DNA of 64,000 nucleotides, from assembly GCA_029834535.1 (NCBI GenBank), contig JAQMWT010000521.1, positions 62,001 to 126,000 on the forward strand, read 5' to 3'. Position 1 is the stretch's first letter. Each line of letters starts with the position of its first letter. Position numbers and translations under genes: made by a program. This document shows, piece by piece, positions 12,021-22,560 of this stretch. The stretch is from Chrysophaeum taylorii. Taxonomy: Eukaryota; Sar; Pelagophyceae; Pelagomonadales; Pelagomonadaceae. Below the pieces are notes generated by a model, which was not told where the DNA came from, did no database searches, and worked only from the letters and a program-made list of their open reading frames with translations.

Positions 12021-13620
12021 GTGGGGAAATCAGCGAAGATACCGGTGGTTGCGCACACGCTCCGCGGACGATATGACTCGACCCTCCGATTGATCAAGGC
12101 TTATTTGCCTGAAGCAGAATGGTCATCGTCGATGTGTATAGCGTCTCCACCCTGCGTTCATTCCGCACTCTGCAACTTGACATCCAGAGATGTTGCAAGG
12201 GTGTTATGGCCACTAACTGGTCGATGAAGCTGTGCAAAATGGCTGGCTTCATTATGTGGCTGATCGAACAGGAGGCGTCCATTATTTCTTATATAGCGCG
12301 CTTACACCCTTACGTGTACGTCGTCAATTTTCATGATACCACGCCCACTCTGATGAGCTCTCGCGTGCGATTGTTGGTTTCCAGTCACCCACTGCACTTG
12401 CAAGAGGCTCCGAAGACATGTGTGAACATGCAACAAAAATTTGCTGCAGCTTTAGGTTATGCTCATGAACGCCACCTGCTCCAGCTGAATAATCTTGGCT
12501 CCTCCCGAGAAGCAACAGATACAGCCTACACCGTTACGCGGGTTCCTCTTCGTTTGGGACCGCATCGCTCGGACACTCAGCCTTTGACTCTCGAGATGAC
12601 GGCCGAGTTGCCTACGATGCCGGTGGACCATGATTGGGCTAGCTTGTCTAAGACAGACTCGTTCAAACATTTCGCGTCTGTCGTCCCTCCAGACACTCTT
12701 GCGATTTTAGCAGTCGATCTGCACAACTCCGTGACCAGAGGTTTCCGCCAAAGTGCCGAAGTCCTGCGGACCGCGTTGGGCCCGACAGATCGATCCTTTG
12801 AGCAGTATTTGCGAATCTCCGACACCACCTTTCGTCACGTACAGATTCCGCTGTTAAATACGCGTACTCGTGTCGTTAAGTGGGTGTCAAAGGATGATCT
12901 CCAGGATCCCACTAAATGGGAACCGCCAGAAGTCCCTATGCTTCCGCTTCCAACAGATGCGCCGGGGACGGCTCATGCTTTTTCTGCTGGGCCACCCCGA
13001 CAATCAAAAGTGGACGTTCCGCCGGATCCTGAACCTGAACAGGAGCCGAAAGTAAGGAGCGAGCCGAATGTGCGCGTCAAAGGTGAAAAGATCAATAAGA
13101 GCCACCATGAGGTGAGGTTCAAATACGAAGAAAAGTTCGATGTGCCATGGAAGGATGCGCCGCGCGATGCGGACGGTGTACCGTTACCGCAGACTCCCGA
13201 GCACGTCAAGGACAATGATGCGATGAAAGTCGTAATTCCGACGAAGGAATATGTCGAAAAGGTTGTTCGAGATCGGGGAATTCCCGACAACCCGCATCTG
13301 GACGATGATGCGAAGATGATGTTGAGCCACTGCGTGCAATACGCGTGGGCTTTCTTTGATCCGATTATGAGACCCGTGGACTCGCCACCAGTTTCTCTAC
13401 GATTTAAAGACGCAAACCCACGACCGATCAAGATGACGCCTTATACGTTGACGCCAGCAAAGCTCGAGTGTCTCAGAAAGCAGATCACTGAGTGGTGTCG
13501 CGATGGAGTCATCCGACCGGCGAACTCTCCGTGGGGATTCCCTGTACTGATGCTGCCTAAGAAGGGAGCAGAGGCCGGGACGTCGAATGCTTTTCGTGCC
13601 GCAGTTGACTTGCGTCAGTC
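12021..13620 (+). mobile_element. Ty3/gypsy fossil, partial copy carrying a methyltransferase-like part
   Basis: A partial pol region of the same family as the element at 42408-53277, recognised by collinear similarity. The methyltransferase-like part comes first. It has an SPPC motif at about 12144-12155 and an SRVR motif near 12360, matching TPPC and TRRR of the other copy. A linker follows. Then comes the start of reverse transcriptase about 13430-13610 (LRKQITEWCRDGVIRPANSP, FPVLMLPKKG, AAVDLR). The two copies share the block FKYEE.FDVPWK.APRD.DG in the linker. The copy is broken and only part of an element remains; no LTR was found next to it. Repeat copy A lies against its left edge. 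Divergence from the other copy is high at protein level, implying old separation of two sublineages. Confidence 0.85.
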
Positions 13621-14220
13621 ACGCAGTTGACACTGTATAGACATTCTAGGGGGTCTGTCTATCGGTGTCTATGTACACTCATGCGTCATCGATGGGAAAA
13701 TGTCTATTTGACAACTGTGCAAGCTGTGAGTCCAGAGTAGTGCCGCTAAGCGTGGTCACTCATGGCAGCTGGTTATTTTGGTGCTCTCAAGGAGCTTGGT
13801 AGGTGCATTGCCATGGAATGTACGAGTGGACGTACCCAAAATATTCCATAACACGTGTGCAAGAGTACAGGTTAGGCAACTTACACACACATCAACATTA
13901 ACATGACAATACGATACTATGAACAGGTGCAGACAAGGTTACACGATCACGTGTGCAAAATATGCTATATACAGCCCAATGGTAATGGCGTTATATTAAC
14001 AAGCGTGTTTGCGTGGCGAGGCTGGACCGGCGCGGTAACAGTCCAAAACCCATAGGTTACGTGCACGCGTTGACACATGGCTTCTCAGGGACCCGCCTGT
14101 GCCCATAACCTGCAGAGCATTTGGCATGCAGTGGTAAGTCACCTGGGAAACCATCCCGTCTCATCATGAGCGTCTGGAAGTATTTAATTCGGGGAATAAA
14201 AGGTTATGTAGGTTGCGGCG
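13621..14220. other. no gene seen
   Basis: About 600 bp with no frame of note. It contains scattered GTGTGCAA and CTATGTACAC-like words near 13670-13960 but no clean repeat or terminal structure that I can define. It may be unrelated sequence joined to the gypsy fragment. Confidence 0.4.
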
Positions 14221-14224
14221 TAGG

Positions 14225-14508
14225 TTGGCACCCATTCGCCTCCCGGACGGGCCGGTTGGCAGCCGGAACGTTCGCAGTGGGACGGGGTATGGCCGGGGGG
14301 CGCAGACGGAAGGTTATCGACGAGTTGGTTGTCAGTCACATCGCGGTCTCCTCGTCGCATGGCGACAAGCTTGATGATCACTCTCCGCCGACCCACCTTT
14401 CGGCGCCCCTCGTCTACAGGCCCGTGATTCCGGACTGGCTCCTGTCGGTCCGGCCTGGCTCCCATGCTCGGGAGAGGTCTGAAGTTAGTTAGTTAGTTAG
14501 TTATGAAA
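14225..14508 (+). repeat. dispersed repeat copy C (diverged interior, conserved ends)
   Basis: The last ~75 bp closely match copies A and B, including TCCGGCCTGGCTCCCA, CTCGGGAGAGGTCTGAAG and the (TTAG)n tail. The first ~50 bp (GGGCCGGTTGGCAGCCGGAACG) resemble the inner end of B. The middle shows little similarity to A or B. Conserved ends with a variable middle suggest a non-autonomous element family. Confidence 0.6.
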
Positions 14509-15248
14509 GGTTATGTTCCCTGTATCCTCAGAACACGACAGGCGGCATCTAGAACTAAACGAGAAAGGTTAAGTGTATAGTGCTACATACCTCGGGACGC
14601 GCTAGACCATGATGATGAGCTTGAGCACAAATCAGAGGACTAATTGACTGTGTAGAAAGGAAGAAGAAGGGTAAGGAAGAGATCACGTTCTCAACGGACG
14701 GATAAGGGTAAGAGGCAGCAGATTTCCCTGCAAACCGATTTGGTTAAACGGTCATATCTCTTCGTGGGATAACGCTGCCGCTCAGTCACATCGTCGCACT
14801 CTTACTAGCCCAACTTTAGTCACCATAGAATCTCATTCCTATGGCCACTCTCACTATTCGCCTTTCGATCAATCATTGGTCTGCTGTACAATTCACGACT
14901 GCCTGACCCATGATCCCTACTACTGTTATCAGTTAGACCACCCGTTCTACTACGAGGATCCCTCAGCCACTTAGGATATATCCACCCGCACGCACCGTCG
15001 TCCTATGTCACGGAAGACCCACGACTTAATGGATGCGACTCTCGACTTCAACGATGACACTAGTACACTCGCTTATTCTTCACGGTGCTTTCATTACATC
15101 CTTCTTTCATCAGTCACTGAACAAGATGATGATCTGCTATCTAGTACTGAATTCGCCATATTTCACCATTAGCCCGCCTAGCATCTTCTTCCGCGTTCCC
15201 TCTTCTATACGATCGATGCTTTCCCCCTTTTCGATTGTGCGCCTCTTC
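14509..15248. other. no gene seen
   Basis: About 740 bp between repeat C and the Helitron fragment. It holds only short frames, and GGGTAAG words at about 14670 and 14705. No RNA gene or repeat boundary was recognised. Confidence 0.4.
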
Positions 15249-16305
15249 CTAACTACTAATCGACAGATGTTTGTCTGTCTGTCTGTTTGTTTGTTTGTCT
15301 GTCTGTTTGTCCCTCGATTTAGGGTAAGGATCAGGTAGGCGCGAGAGTAAGGATCAGGTAGAAGCGAGAGCCAGACAGTGATCCTCCAAGCCGTCTACGG
15401 CGACCTCGCAGACTATTTCCACGACCCGCGGCGGCTCTTTCAGCGCGCCATTCTCACGCCCCGTCGAAACGATGTTGTCGATGCTGACAACGCGCGCATG
15501 ACCGCGGCCTTTTTTTCCCGAAGACGAGGCGTCGGAGTTCTTTTCGGCCGACTAGGTTGGGTCGGAAGCCGACGCCTCGCTCTTTACAGTCGAGTTTTGA
15601 ACTCCCTGACAACCAACGGCATGCTGACTTTGATCGCGAGCTTAAAGTCTTCGCAACCTCGACCCGTCGCACGGCCACTGCAACGGTACCAGATACATGA
15701 TCGATCGTGTCGTTGTCACCGAGGCTCCTCCAACCTGTATCCCGTAAGGCCCGCCGACGCCAAACGATCACCAAGAGCCAGGGCCAGACGCCCCGCGAGG
15801 TCGGCGTCCTCTTGCCCACAAGCCCGTCTTCTGTCACGTCCAGCTCTACGTGGCTCTCTGTCGATCGGCAACCCCGAGAATATGCTCTTCTGAGTCGACG
15901 ACTCCACCCTACCTCACACGTGCTCCGCAATACCGATAAGCCCCCTCCCGGCGTCTACACGCGCACTGTAGGTGAACTTACTGGGACCAGGTGAACTAAC
16001 TGGGGTTTGAGATTGGGATAGGTGAATATAGTGACCAGGTGAACTTACTGGGACCAGGTGAACATACTGGGGTTTTAGAGCAAATAGAGCAAAGGGTTTT
16101 TAGAGTAAACTCACTCAAAGGTAGGCGGCGCGTGCGGATCGAAGCAGCTTAGATTGGCGGAGGCGAGAGCGACGAGCTCAAAGGAGTTGGTGTGAGCTAG
16201 GTGAACTTACTGACCAGGTGAACTTATATGAAACTTACTGGGAACCAGGTGAACTTACTGGGGTTAGAGATTGGGACTAGGTGAACTTACTGGCCTGCAC
16301 TTGTC
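15249..16305 (+). mobile_element. Helitron fragment, copy 1 (helicase C-terminus and 3' repeats)
   Basis: Homologous along about 1 kb to 53357-54405. The coding part carries C-terminal Helitron (PIF1-like) helicase signatures: YGDLADYFHDPRRLFQRAIL with TPRRNDVVDADN (15390-15490), LNSLTTNGM near 15600, and KSQGQTPREVGVLL near 15775-15815, where functional Helitrons read TINKSQGQT...VGVYL. The frame shifts between these blocks and QLYVALSR is degraded, so it is a pseudogene. Upstream is a TGTC/TTTG microsatellite (15268-15310). Downstream, 15970-16300 holds many degenerate copies of AGGTGAACTTACTGG. No intact 5' TC or 3' CTRR end with hairpin could be fixed. Confidence 0.8.
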
Positions 16306-16436
16306 TTGCATTATCCTTTTCATTTTGTTTCCCCTAACCCTGAAATCGCTAACCGTTGGTTGCGATGGAGGGCGGCGCCTAACACGCTTGCTCCCTGCGG
16401 CGGCCCCGGCCGTCCCGGAGTGAGACGGTGCCTGCT

Positions 16437-16762
16437 CTCCTCTCGGGCTGGCCGGTTAGCACCCGGAAAGTCCGCGCTGGGATGGGGTTCGCTCGATTGG
16501 GCAGAACGCGACGGACAGGTCGATTGTTCGTGGACGAACACGTCCGCGGCCTGCGTCGCTTTTGCACGACCTCGCACAAGACCGCGCGCAGTGGCGGTCC
16601 ACCATCAACAAGTCCATCCTCGTCCCTCTGCCCCAACTGCGTGATTTCCCTCTTGGATTCCGTACCGGCTCCTGCCGGTCCGGCCTGGCTCCCAATCTCG
16701 GGAGAGGTCTGAAGTTAGTTAGTTAGTTAGTTAGTTATTTAGTTAGTTAGTTAGTTAGTTAG
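16437..16762 (+). repeat. dispersed repeat copy B, with (TTAG)n tail
   Basis: The inverted partner of copy A. It runs from GGCTGGCCGGTTAGCACCC to GGGAGAGGTCTGAAG and then (TTAG)n through about 16762. Copies A and B face outwards, so that 11643-16762 is bracketed by inverted copies with the microsatellite at both outer edges. Independent insertions of a (TTAG)-tailed element explain this as well as one composite element does. Confidence 0.75.
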
Positions 16763-17440
16763 TTCCCCTTTCAACCTATTCCACGTTCTACTTTGCGCTC
16801 TGTCTCCTTTCTCACTCACACTCACCTGTAACTCCGCTCTCCTCAATCTCTTTCGTGTACTTCGCACACTTCTCATTCAACGCCTCCTCACAACTCAACG
16901 TTTATTTGTCTTTGGCCAGACATTTGTTTTGTTTGTTCCAGATTTCGCTCATCACCGAGTTCTTCAATCGGCGAGGTCGTAGAGATAGGATGTTTGATTT
17001 AGGGTTAGAACCCCCCCTCCCCCACCCCACTCACACTTACACCCAATAAATAACCAATAAAATCACTGTGTCGAACACCGTGCCGCTCTTTGTGCCGGTA
17101 GAGACAGGGCGTTAAAGACGGCACTACCACTTCCATCATTCTCTACCAGTAACAGCACAGTGATTTTTCCTGTCTATAATAACGGAACGAAGGCATCGAG
17201 CAACTTAAAAAATCCACCCCTCGTGAGTGATCTGCCAGCCCTAGGTGGAGGAGGACTCAAAAACAGCACGGTCGCGGATCGCCGGATACATCTTCTTGTC
17301 ATTCTCCTAGTTAAAACTCCCGGAAGGAAGATTCTTCTTCTTCAAAGACGTCAACACTCCAAGCCTTTCGTGCGTAGCTCCCTATTATTCGAGAGAAAAA
17401 AAAGCTTCGTCGTCGTAGAGACACCGACCTACCTACCTTC
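16763..17440. other. no gene seen
   Basis: About 680 bp, pyrimidine-rich at first, with short frames only. It ends in the 3' flank of the U-box/LRR gene. Confidence 0.4.
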
Positions 17441-17442
17441 CT

Positions 17443-18297
17443 CTACGTGTAGATTTTAAGACGGCGAAGCTTACGGAGATCGGCCCTGAGAGCGGGGCCG
17501 ATGCGGTTGAAGCCGAGGCGGAGCGTCGAAAGTGTATGGTTGGTCTCGAGGGCCACCTTGAGGTGGATCGCGCCCTCGTCGCCGATGTTGTTCCACATGA
17601 GTCCGAGGGTCTGGAGTGCGCAGTTTGTCCCGAGAGCGGCGGAAATTACCCTCGCGCCACGGTCGCCGATATTGTTGAGGCTCAGGTTGAGATTGGTGAG
17701 ATTTCCGAGATTTGCCGCGATCCTCGCTGCACCCACGTCGCCGACGCGATTCCCTCTGAGGTCCAGACTTGTGATCTTGGACTTTCCCAAGCAAGCGGCG
17801 AGTACCGAAACGCCTTCGTCGCCAACGTCGTTGCCTTCGAGCGACAGCGACGTGAGCGCTGTCTCGCGCGTCCCGAGCGTCGACGCGAGTCTCCCCACAT
17901 CCTTAACGCCGTCCAGCTTGAGCTCGGTAGTCTCGTCGTCGAGGACCGGCGCGTCGACCGGCACTCGGCTTTCGTCGATCGGCTCCGGCGGCGTCTTCTC
18001 TGGCAGCGCCTCAAGATGACGTGAATGACCTGCCGAGCGCCAGCGGTCGATCGCGGATTTGAGAGGCCGGTTCGGCGCGAACCGCAGCGGCTCGCAGTGC
18101 TCGATGTTGGATATGGGGTCTCTTTTCGGGTATCGCGCTAGCCATCGTTCCAATTCGGACCGTTCGAAGCACCGACCAGTTTCCGTGAAAAGGGTCACGG
18201 GGTCCTCCATCACTTCCAGAGTCAGCGGACACTTGAACTCGTCCGGTGGAATCTCCTCCTCCTCCTTGATTTCACCCAAAGTCGTCGAGACCATCAT
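17443..18297 (-). CDS. U-box domain protein with leucine-rich repeats (probable E3 ubiquitin ligase)
   Basis: An intact 284-residue intronless frame. Residues about 18-86 form a U-box, the RING-like E2-binding fold without zinc ligands: PDEFKCPLTLEVMEDPV, then CFERSELERWL and NRPLKSAIDRW. Residues about 125-280 are ribonuclease-inhibitor/NLRC-type leucine-rich repeats of ~28 residues (LTSLSLEGNDVGDEGVSVLA, ITSLDLRGNRVGDVGAARIA, LTNLNLSLNNIGDRGARVIS, LQTLGLMWNNIGDEGAIHL). U-box proteins transfer ubiquitin from E2 to targets, and the LRRs probably select the substrate. Two adjacent ATGs exist. The frame opens only five bases after a CTTACCCTAATCC element, so a very short 5' UTR or a slightly internal start is implied. 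Target unknown. Confidence 0.93.
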   Translation of the reverse strand: MMVSTTLGEIKEEEEIPPDEFKCPLTLEVMEDPVTLFTETGRCFERSELERWLARYPKRDPISNIEHCEPLRFAPNRPLKSAIDRWRSAGHSRHLEALPEKTPPEPIDESRVPVDAPVLDDETTELKLDGVKDVGRLASTLGTRETALTSLSLEGNDVGDEGVSVLAACLGKSKITSLDLRGNRVGDVGAARIAANLGNLTNLNLSLNNIGDRGARVISAALGTNCALQTLGLMWNNIGDEGAIHLKVALETNHTLSTLRLGFNRIGPALRADLRKLRRLKIYT

Positions 18298-18302
18298 TCC
18301 TA

Positions 18303-18318
18303 TAGGATTAGGGTAAGG
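18303..18318 (-). promoter_or_regulatory. CTTACCCT-type upstream element (U-box/LRR gene)
   Basis: On the minus strand the sequence CCTTACCCTAATCCTA lies 5 nt before the first ATG of the U-box/LRR gene. Similar words precede the YCII, arylsulfotransferase-like and coiled-coil genes. Whether it is an initiator or a 5' UTR element is inference. Confidence 0.45.
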
Positions 18319-20090
18319 CTCAATGTCGTCGTCCCTTCATTCAGAACACCCTGGATTTTTTTTTGTTTAATTTTTGGCGCAGTACATCATCAAGGTCACA
18401 CTTGTCATTCTTCTCTTAGGCAAGGCGAAGTTCCTCGCTTGCCAGCGCGCGTTGCGAGTAGCGCACGCTCACGAGGAGGCTAAGTTGTTGTATAGCGCGA
18501 AGCAAGATGAAAGATGATTTGGCGAAGGTACTACTCGTGAAGAGGCTCAAGTCTGAAAACCCAAGTCGGACGGAACAAGAGCTCATGCATGGCTGCGAAC
18601 ACGAGCCGGCGGTACAAGAGCTTCGACATCGATAACTACGAGATCCCTAGAGGGCTGCAGTCCCCCGCGTTTGTTTGCTGATAGGAACTTCTTCTTCTTC
18701 TTCTTGGGCTAAGTCGTCTAGTGTCCAGACCGCCGCATGATCAAGGCGGGCATCCTGCGCCGGCAGGCCTTTATTGACGGCGCTCACTGCATCGAAAACA
18801 AACAGGTGATGATTTCAGTGACCGGCCGTTATGCCAACAACCACCTGATGATGATATCCACTTCGCCGTGGACCACGACCGAGTCCGCGGAATCGATCGG
18901 CAACGTCATCCATCATCAAACTGACCGTCGCGAGCATCCCGCAGATATATAAATAAATAAGTAAAACACTCCGGGATTCGTCATACTACAGGAAATCAAA
19001 AGGGAGGCCTCACTCATAGCGCACGTAAAACCGTGAGTGACTTCGCCAGCATCCTTTGATTCCTCGTCTAATTCCGATTCCTGCGCAGCAGCATACGCCC
19101 GAGGCCGACGCCTTCTCGTGCAGTCAGTCTTCGATGAGCTGTTTAGTCACGTACTACTCTTCATGAATACGCCCTATTTATTCACAGTGAATCACGGCAG
19201 CAGGAAGTTACATCGCAAAACTCGCGGAATCCGGGGACGCCAAAATAATATTCCGTCGCTTTGTTGAGGGAGGCGCCTTCGAAGACGGCTAGCGACGCTT
19301 TGCATGTCCAGCTTTCTGCTAAAGGCCAGCGTTGGGCGAGTCATAATCTCCTCGTGGCATTGAGGTTTTTGGCGCTTGCCATTCGGCGCGCATATGCGCG
19401 AAGAAATGTCAACGGCCAAGAAGCGGACACCCTCACACTGTTAGACGGGCCACTCCTTGCCGCGAGTACAGACCCGGCAGAGGCCTTCAACAAGAAGCAC
19501 ATCAACGCTCGGTTACGCAACGGGGTCATGTCCCTCTAGACCTTGTTCGCCGAGGAGGTAAAGAGTTTTACGCGGATAAGAGCGCAGAGGCCGTCCGGTG
19601 CTCAAAATCCGGCGAGAGGCTCGCGCGAGTGTTCCTCGTGTTCGGACGTGCATCTTGTTGCGTCATTAATTTCGTCTTGTCTTCGATCAAAGTTGTGTAG
19701 TATTTCCCCGCAGACAAGCTCATCAACCCTCTCAAATAATACGTAATACGGACCTTCGTCTTTTCGGATCAAACTTCTTCCGTTGTTATGTTCAAACTTA
19801 TCGGGTTGTAATAACCAAACATAATCGTGAACCGTAGGCCCCAATTCAAGAATGATGCCCAAGTCAAGATTGGAAAATCCAGACTCACATAATCAGAGTT
19901 CAGTCTTAAGGCGGCGGCGCTGGGGCCAATAAGGGGACGTTCTTGGTGTATGTCAAAGGTGACGACAAGCGGCAACTTACGTCCATCGTTGTTCTCGGAC
20001 AGAAGGGATACGCGAATTTTGAAGATTGTGAGCAACTCGACGACACACTTTCTTGTAGCTGTGGCAACTACGCGCTCTCTCGCTTACCGT
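18319..20090. other. no firmly supported gene
   Basis: About 1.8 kb of short frames on both strands, with a small TTC run near 18691-18705. A plus frame at 19261-19539 (93 codons, MLREAPSKTASDALHVQLSA at its start) has normal composition but matches nothing I recognise. Confidence 0.35.
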
Positions 20091-20094
20091 CTGC

Positions 20095-21071
20095 ATGATT
20101 GGAGCTCAGCTAGCTCGCGGTGAGCCTGTTGAGGATCTCCATCCACTTTGGACCACGACGCAGCGTTGGGAAAATCAGTGTCGGGTCGGGGGGCCGTTTC
20201 CGATTACAAACGCGATGGAGATTGAATCGGCACAAGAAGCAATTGAAGCCGAATGCAAAGAAGGGGATGAGGAGTTCGAGCCCTGGCTGCCTTCCACGAT
20301 CGGGCCCCGACGGACGGGCAGGTCAAAGAACGACCAACGCCAAGAATCCTCGCTGCGGAAGAATACGGTTCGAAAAAGGACCGGACGCGTGGTCGAAAAG
20401 AAATAGGCCAAGAGGCTCGCCGGGTTGTACCCAGAAGGAGCTGCTACCCGGGCCGCCAGTAAAAAGCGGAAGAAAGGAGCCGGCAAACCCACCCCCAAAC
20501 AAACGACAACTACAGCGGCACCTCCATCGTTCAGTGCATCAGAAGAAGAAGAAGAAGAAGAAGAAGAAGAAGCACCAGCCGCGGCAGTAGGATCGTTGGA
20601 TAATGCCGCCAGTGCTGACGGCGCCGTTAGCCTTATAAGTAACGTCACAAGCGACAACCTACGGAGCTATCCGCGCTTACCGAGCCTCCCGCTCTTACCG
20701 AGCCCCCGAGCAAGCGGCAGAAAGAGTCGTCTACAAGCTCGTTTCCTCCGTGGTGGCGAACAGACAAAGAAGCGTGCGACCGTGCGCGCGCTGAGCTCAC
20801 CGCTGCCCTCGTTAAGCTTATGGCGCGCGGAAGGAGTGGCATATCAGTCCGGGTGATGGCTTCTGACGTGCCGTATTCTGCTGCGCAGCCTAAACACTAC
20901 GTTCCAGAAACAGTCACCTACTACAAAAATAACTTCACCGTCACGCACGACAACGGGGACGATACGGAGCAGTTTGATGCGAATGACGAAGACAAGGGAA
21001 TTCTTGCCGAGCTGAGTAGTAGTGGGCTACTTCTTACCTTTCGAGGACGATTCGGTGCGATATGTGTATAG
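20095..21071 (+). other. possible decayed hypothetical gene
   Basis: Coding-like frames follow each other on the plus strand: 20095-20406 (104 codons), 20425-20856 with a Lys-rich and then poly-Glu segment from a (GAA)n run near 20540-20572, and 20820-21071 (PKHYVPETVTYYKNNF). They change phase, so either short introns or decay is present. No family recognised. Confidence 0.3.
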
Positions 21072-21329
21072 CCTGTGTTCAAATAATGTGTGTTTTTAAG
21101 GGAGTGTCCAAGAGTGTTTGCAGCAGCCAGATCGTGTGACCCACGGTCCTATCGAGCATGTACACCCAACACACTCGACACGGAAACAACAGGCTTAGCG
21201 CAGGAATCCTCTCAATCAGGACGTCCTACGCGCGCTCAACCGGCCAGAAAGCCTCGCTCCAAGAAAAGGAGCCAGTGCGCCATGTTCTCCACTTGTTCAA
21301 CAACAATGCACACAGGTGACTTGTTTATT

Positions 21330-21560
21330 TCCAAGCTCCCGCGTCAACTTCAAATCCATGGTTCATTTACGCCCGGGGGGCACTTCGACATAGCTATGTG
21401 GTTGCCTCGACGAGACCGCCAACGACAACCTCCACAACACTACCCTCCTTAGAACGAACATGTGATGCGCGCTCTCGACCCTGAATCGATTCGCAAAGAC
21501 GCTCTCCCTCTCGGATTTAGGGATCCAGAATGGGGTGATCCGTCTCTATACCTTTGTCAT
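21330..21560 (+). repeat. diverged repeat shared with 57385-57590
   Basis: Shared blocks include GGGCACTTCGACAT-like sequence, ACATGTGATG, TCGATTCGCAAAG, TCTCGGATT and GGTGATCCG. I judge the identity roughly three quarters by eye. The two copies lie 36 kb apart in the same orientation, so this is a dispersed element or gene relic. Confidence 0.55.
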
Positions 21561-21833
21561 TTGACGCCCGCCTGTGTGCCTAAGAATATCGGACGACCAC
21601 GGCAACAGCACCATGGTGAGTCGCTGTTTGGGATGCTCCTACGATGGAAGGTGCGAGAATGGGCCCAGCTTAACCGCGCCAAGCCGTGGGAAACTGCTGG
21701 TGAGGCCGCGTGTCGCTGCCCTCAATACGCGAAGCTCCTCGCGTATCGCCGCGCTGTCTTAGGATCTCCTTCTAAGGCGGTCATGGGTGGATGCCCATGC
21801 CGTGCGTGCAACGCCACGGTAGTAGAATCGTAG
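21462..21833 (+). CDS. hypothetical protein, Cys-containing, partly within a repeat
   Basis: A 123-codon frame beginning MMRALDPESIRKDALPLGFR. Its first third lies in the repeat shared with 57385-57590, where no equivalent long frame is kept. The C-terminus has closely spaced cysteines (CRCPQY, GGCPCRACNA) that could bind metal. No recognised domain. It may be a relic of a mobile element rather than a host gene. Confidence 0.25.
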   Translation: MMRALDPESIRKDALPLGFRDPEWGDPSLYLCHLTPACVPKNIGRPRQQHHGESLFGMLLRWKVREWAQLNRAKPWETAGEAACRCPQYAKLLAYRRAVLGSPSKAVMGGCPCRACNATVVES

Positions 21834-21899
21834 CTGCAGCACCTAGCTCTCGTACTTAACGCATTTTCTTACCAATCACACGCCCTCTTAAAGTGCCTC

Positions 21900-22560
21900 A
21901 TTAAGCTTGATTGTAAAGTTTTTGATCAATACTATGGAAGTTTGAGTAGAGATCAAACTTGTTGACCAAACTTTGGGTAATGAATAACCAAACTTACATG
22001 GTCATTAATCACACTCGAATGCTCGATTGATCAAACAACTTAATGCAACTTCGGAGTGACCAAACTTAACTGATAAAACTTTAGCGAATGTGATCTAATT
22101 TATAAAATTTCCACCACAAACAACCACTATATTGATGATCAAACTTCGAAGAAATTGACCAAACTTTCTGATCAAACTTGACCGATCGTTTTTATTAACA
22201 AAGAGTGACGACACTTAAAACAATTTACAAAATGCGTCGTGACATATAAAATTTAAATGCAAGAGCGGTGACATTTATGATAATTAAACATCAAAAAATG
22301 ATACATATAAAAATTACGAATGAAATTGACATTTATAGCATTTAATTATATTTTTTGACACACATTACACAATTTACGAAAAAAAGTAGTGACACTTATA
22401 ACTTTTTTTTTGTACGAAAAATGACACTTATAACCACCACCACCACCACCAGCAAATATACTAAAATTTTACTTACGACAAATGTGATATGACATGTATA
22501 GACACCGCACCCATTTTTTTCCCGGACGCTCACTCACTTCTGACGTTTTTTTTCAACCAA
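21900..22560. repeat. AT-rich island with two families of short repeated words
   Basis: About 660 bp that is sharply more AT-rich than its surroundings. In 21900-22195 the word GAYCAAACTT recurs about eight times. In 22200-22440 words like TGACACTTATAA or TGACATTTATA recur about six times, then a short CCA run near 22435-22452. No frame of note. The rest, to about 22870, also shows no clear gene. Confidence 0.65.

Noticed and set aside
11676-12227. Overlapping open frames within repeat copy A and its counterpart at 16306-16712
   Set aside because: Frames are open in several phases on both strands and differ between copies A, B and C, which indicates GC-rich non-coding repeat sequence.
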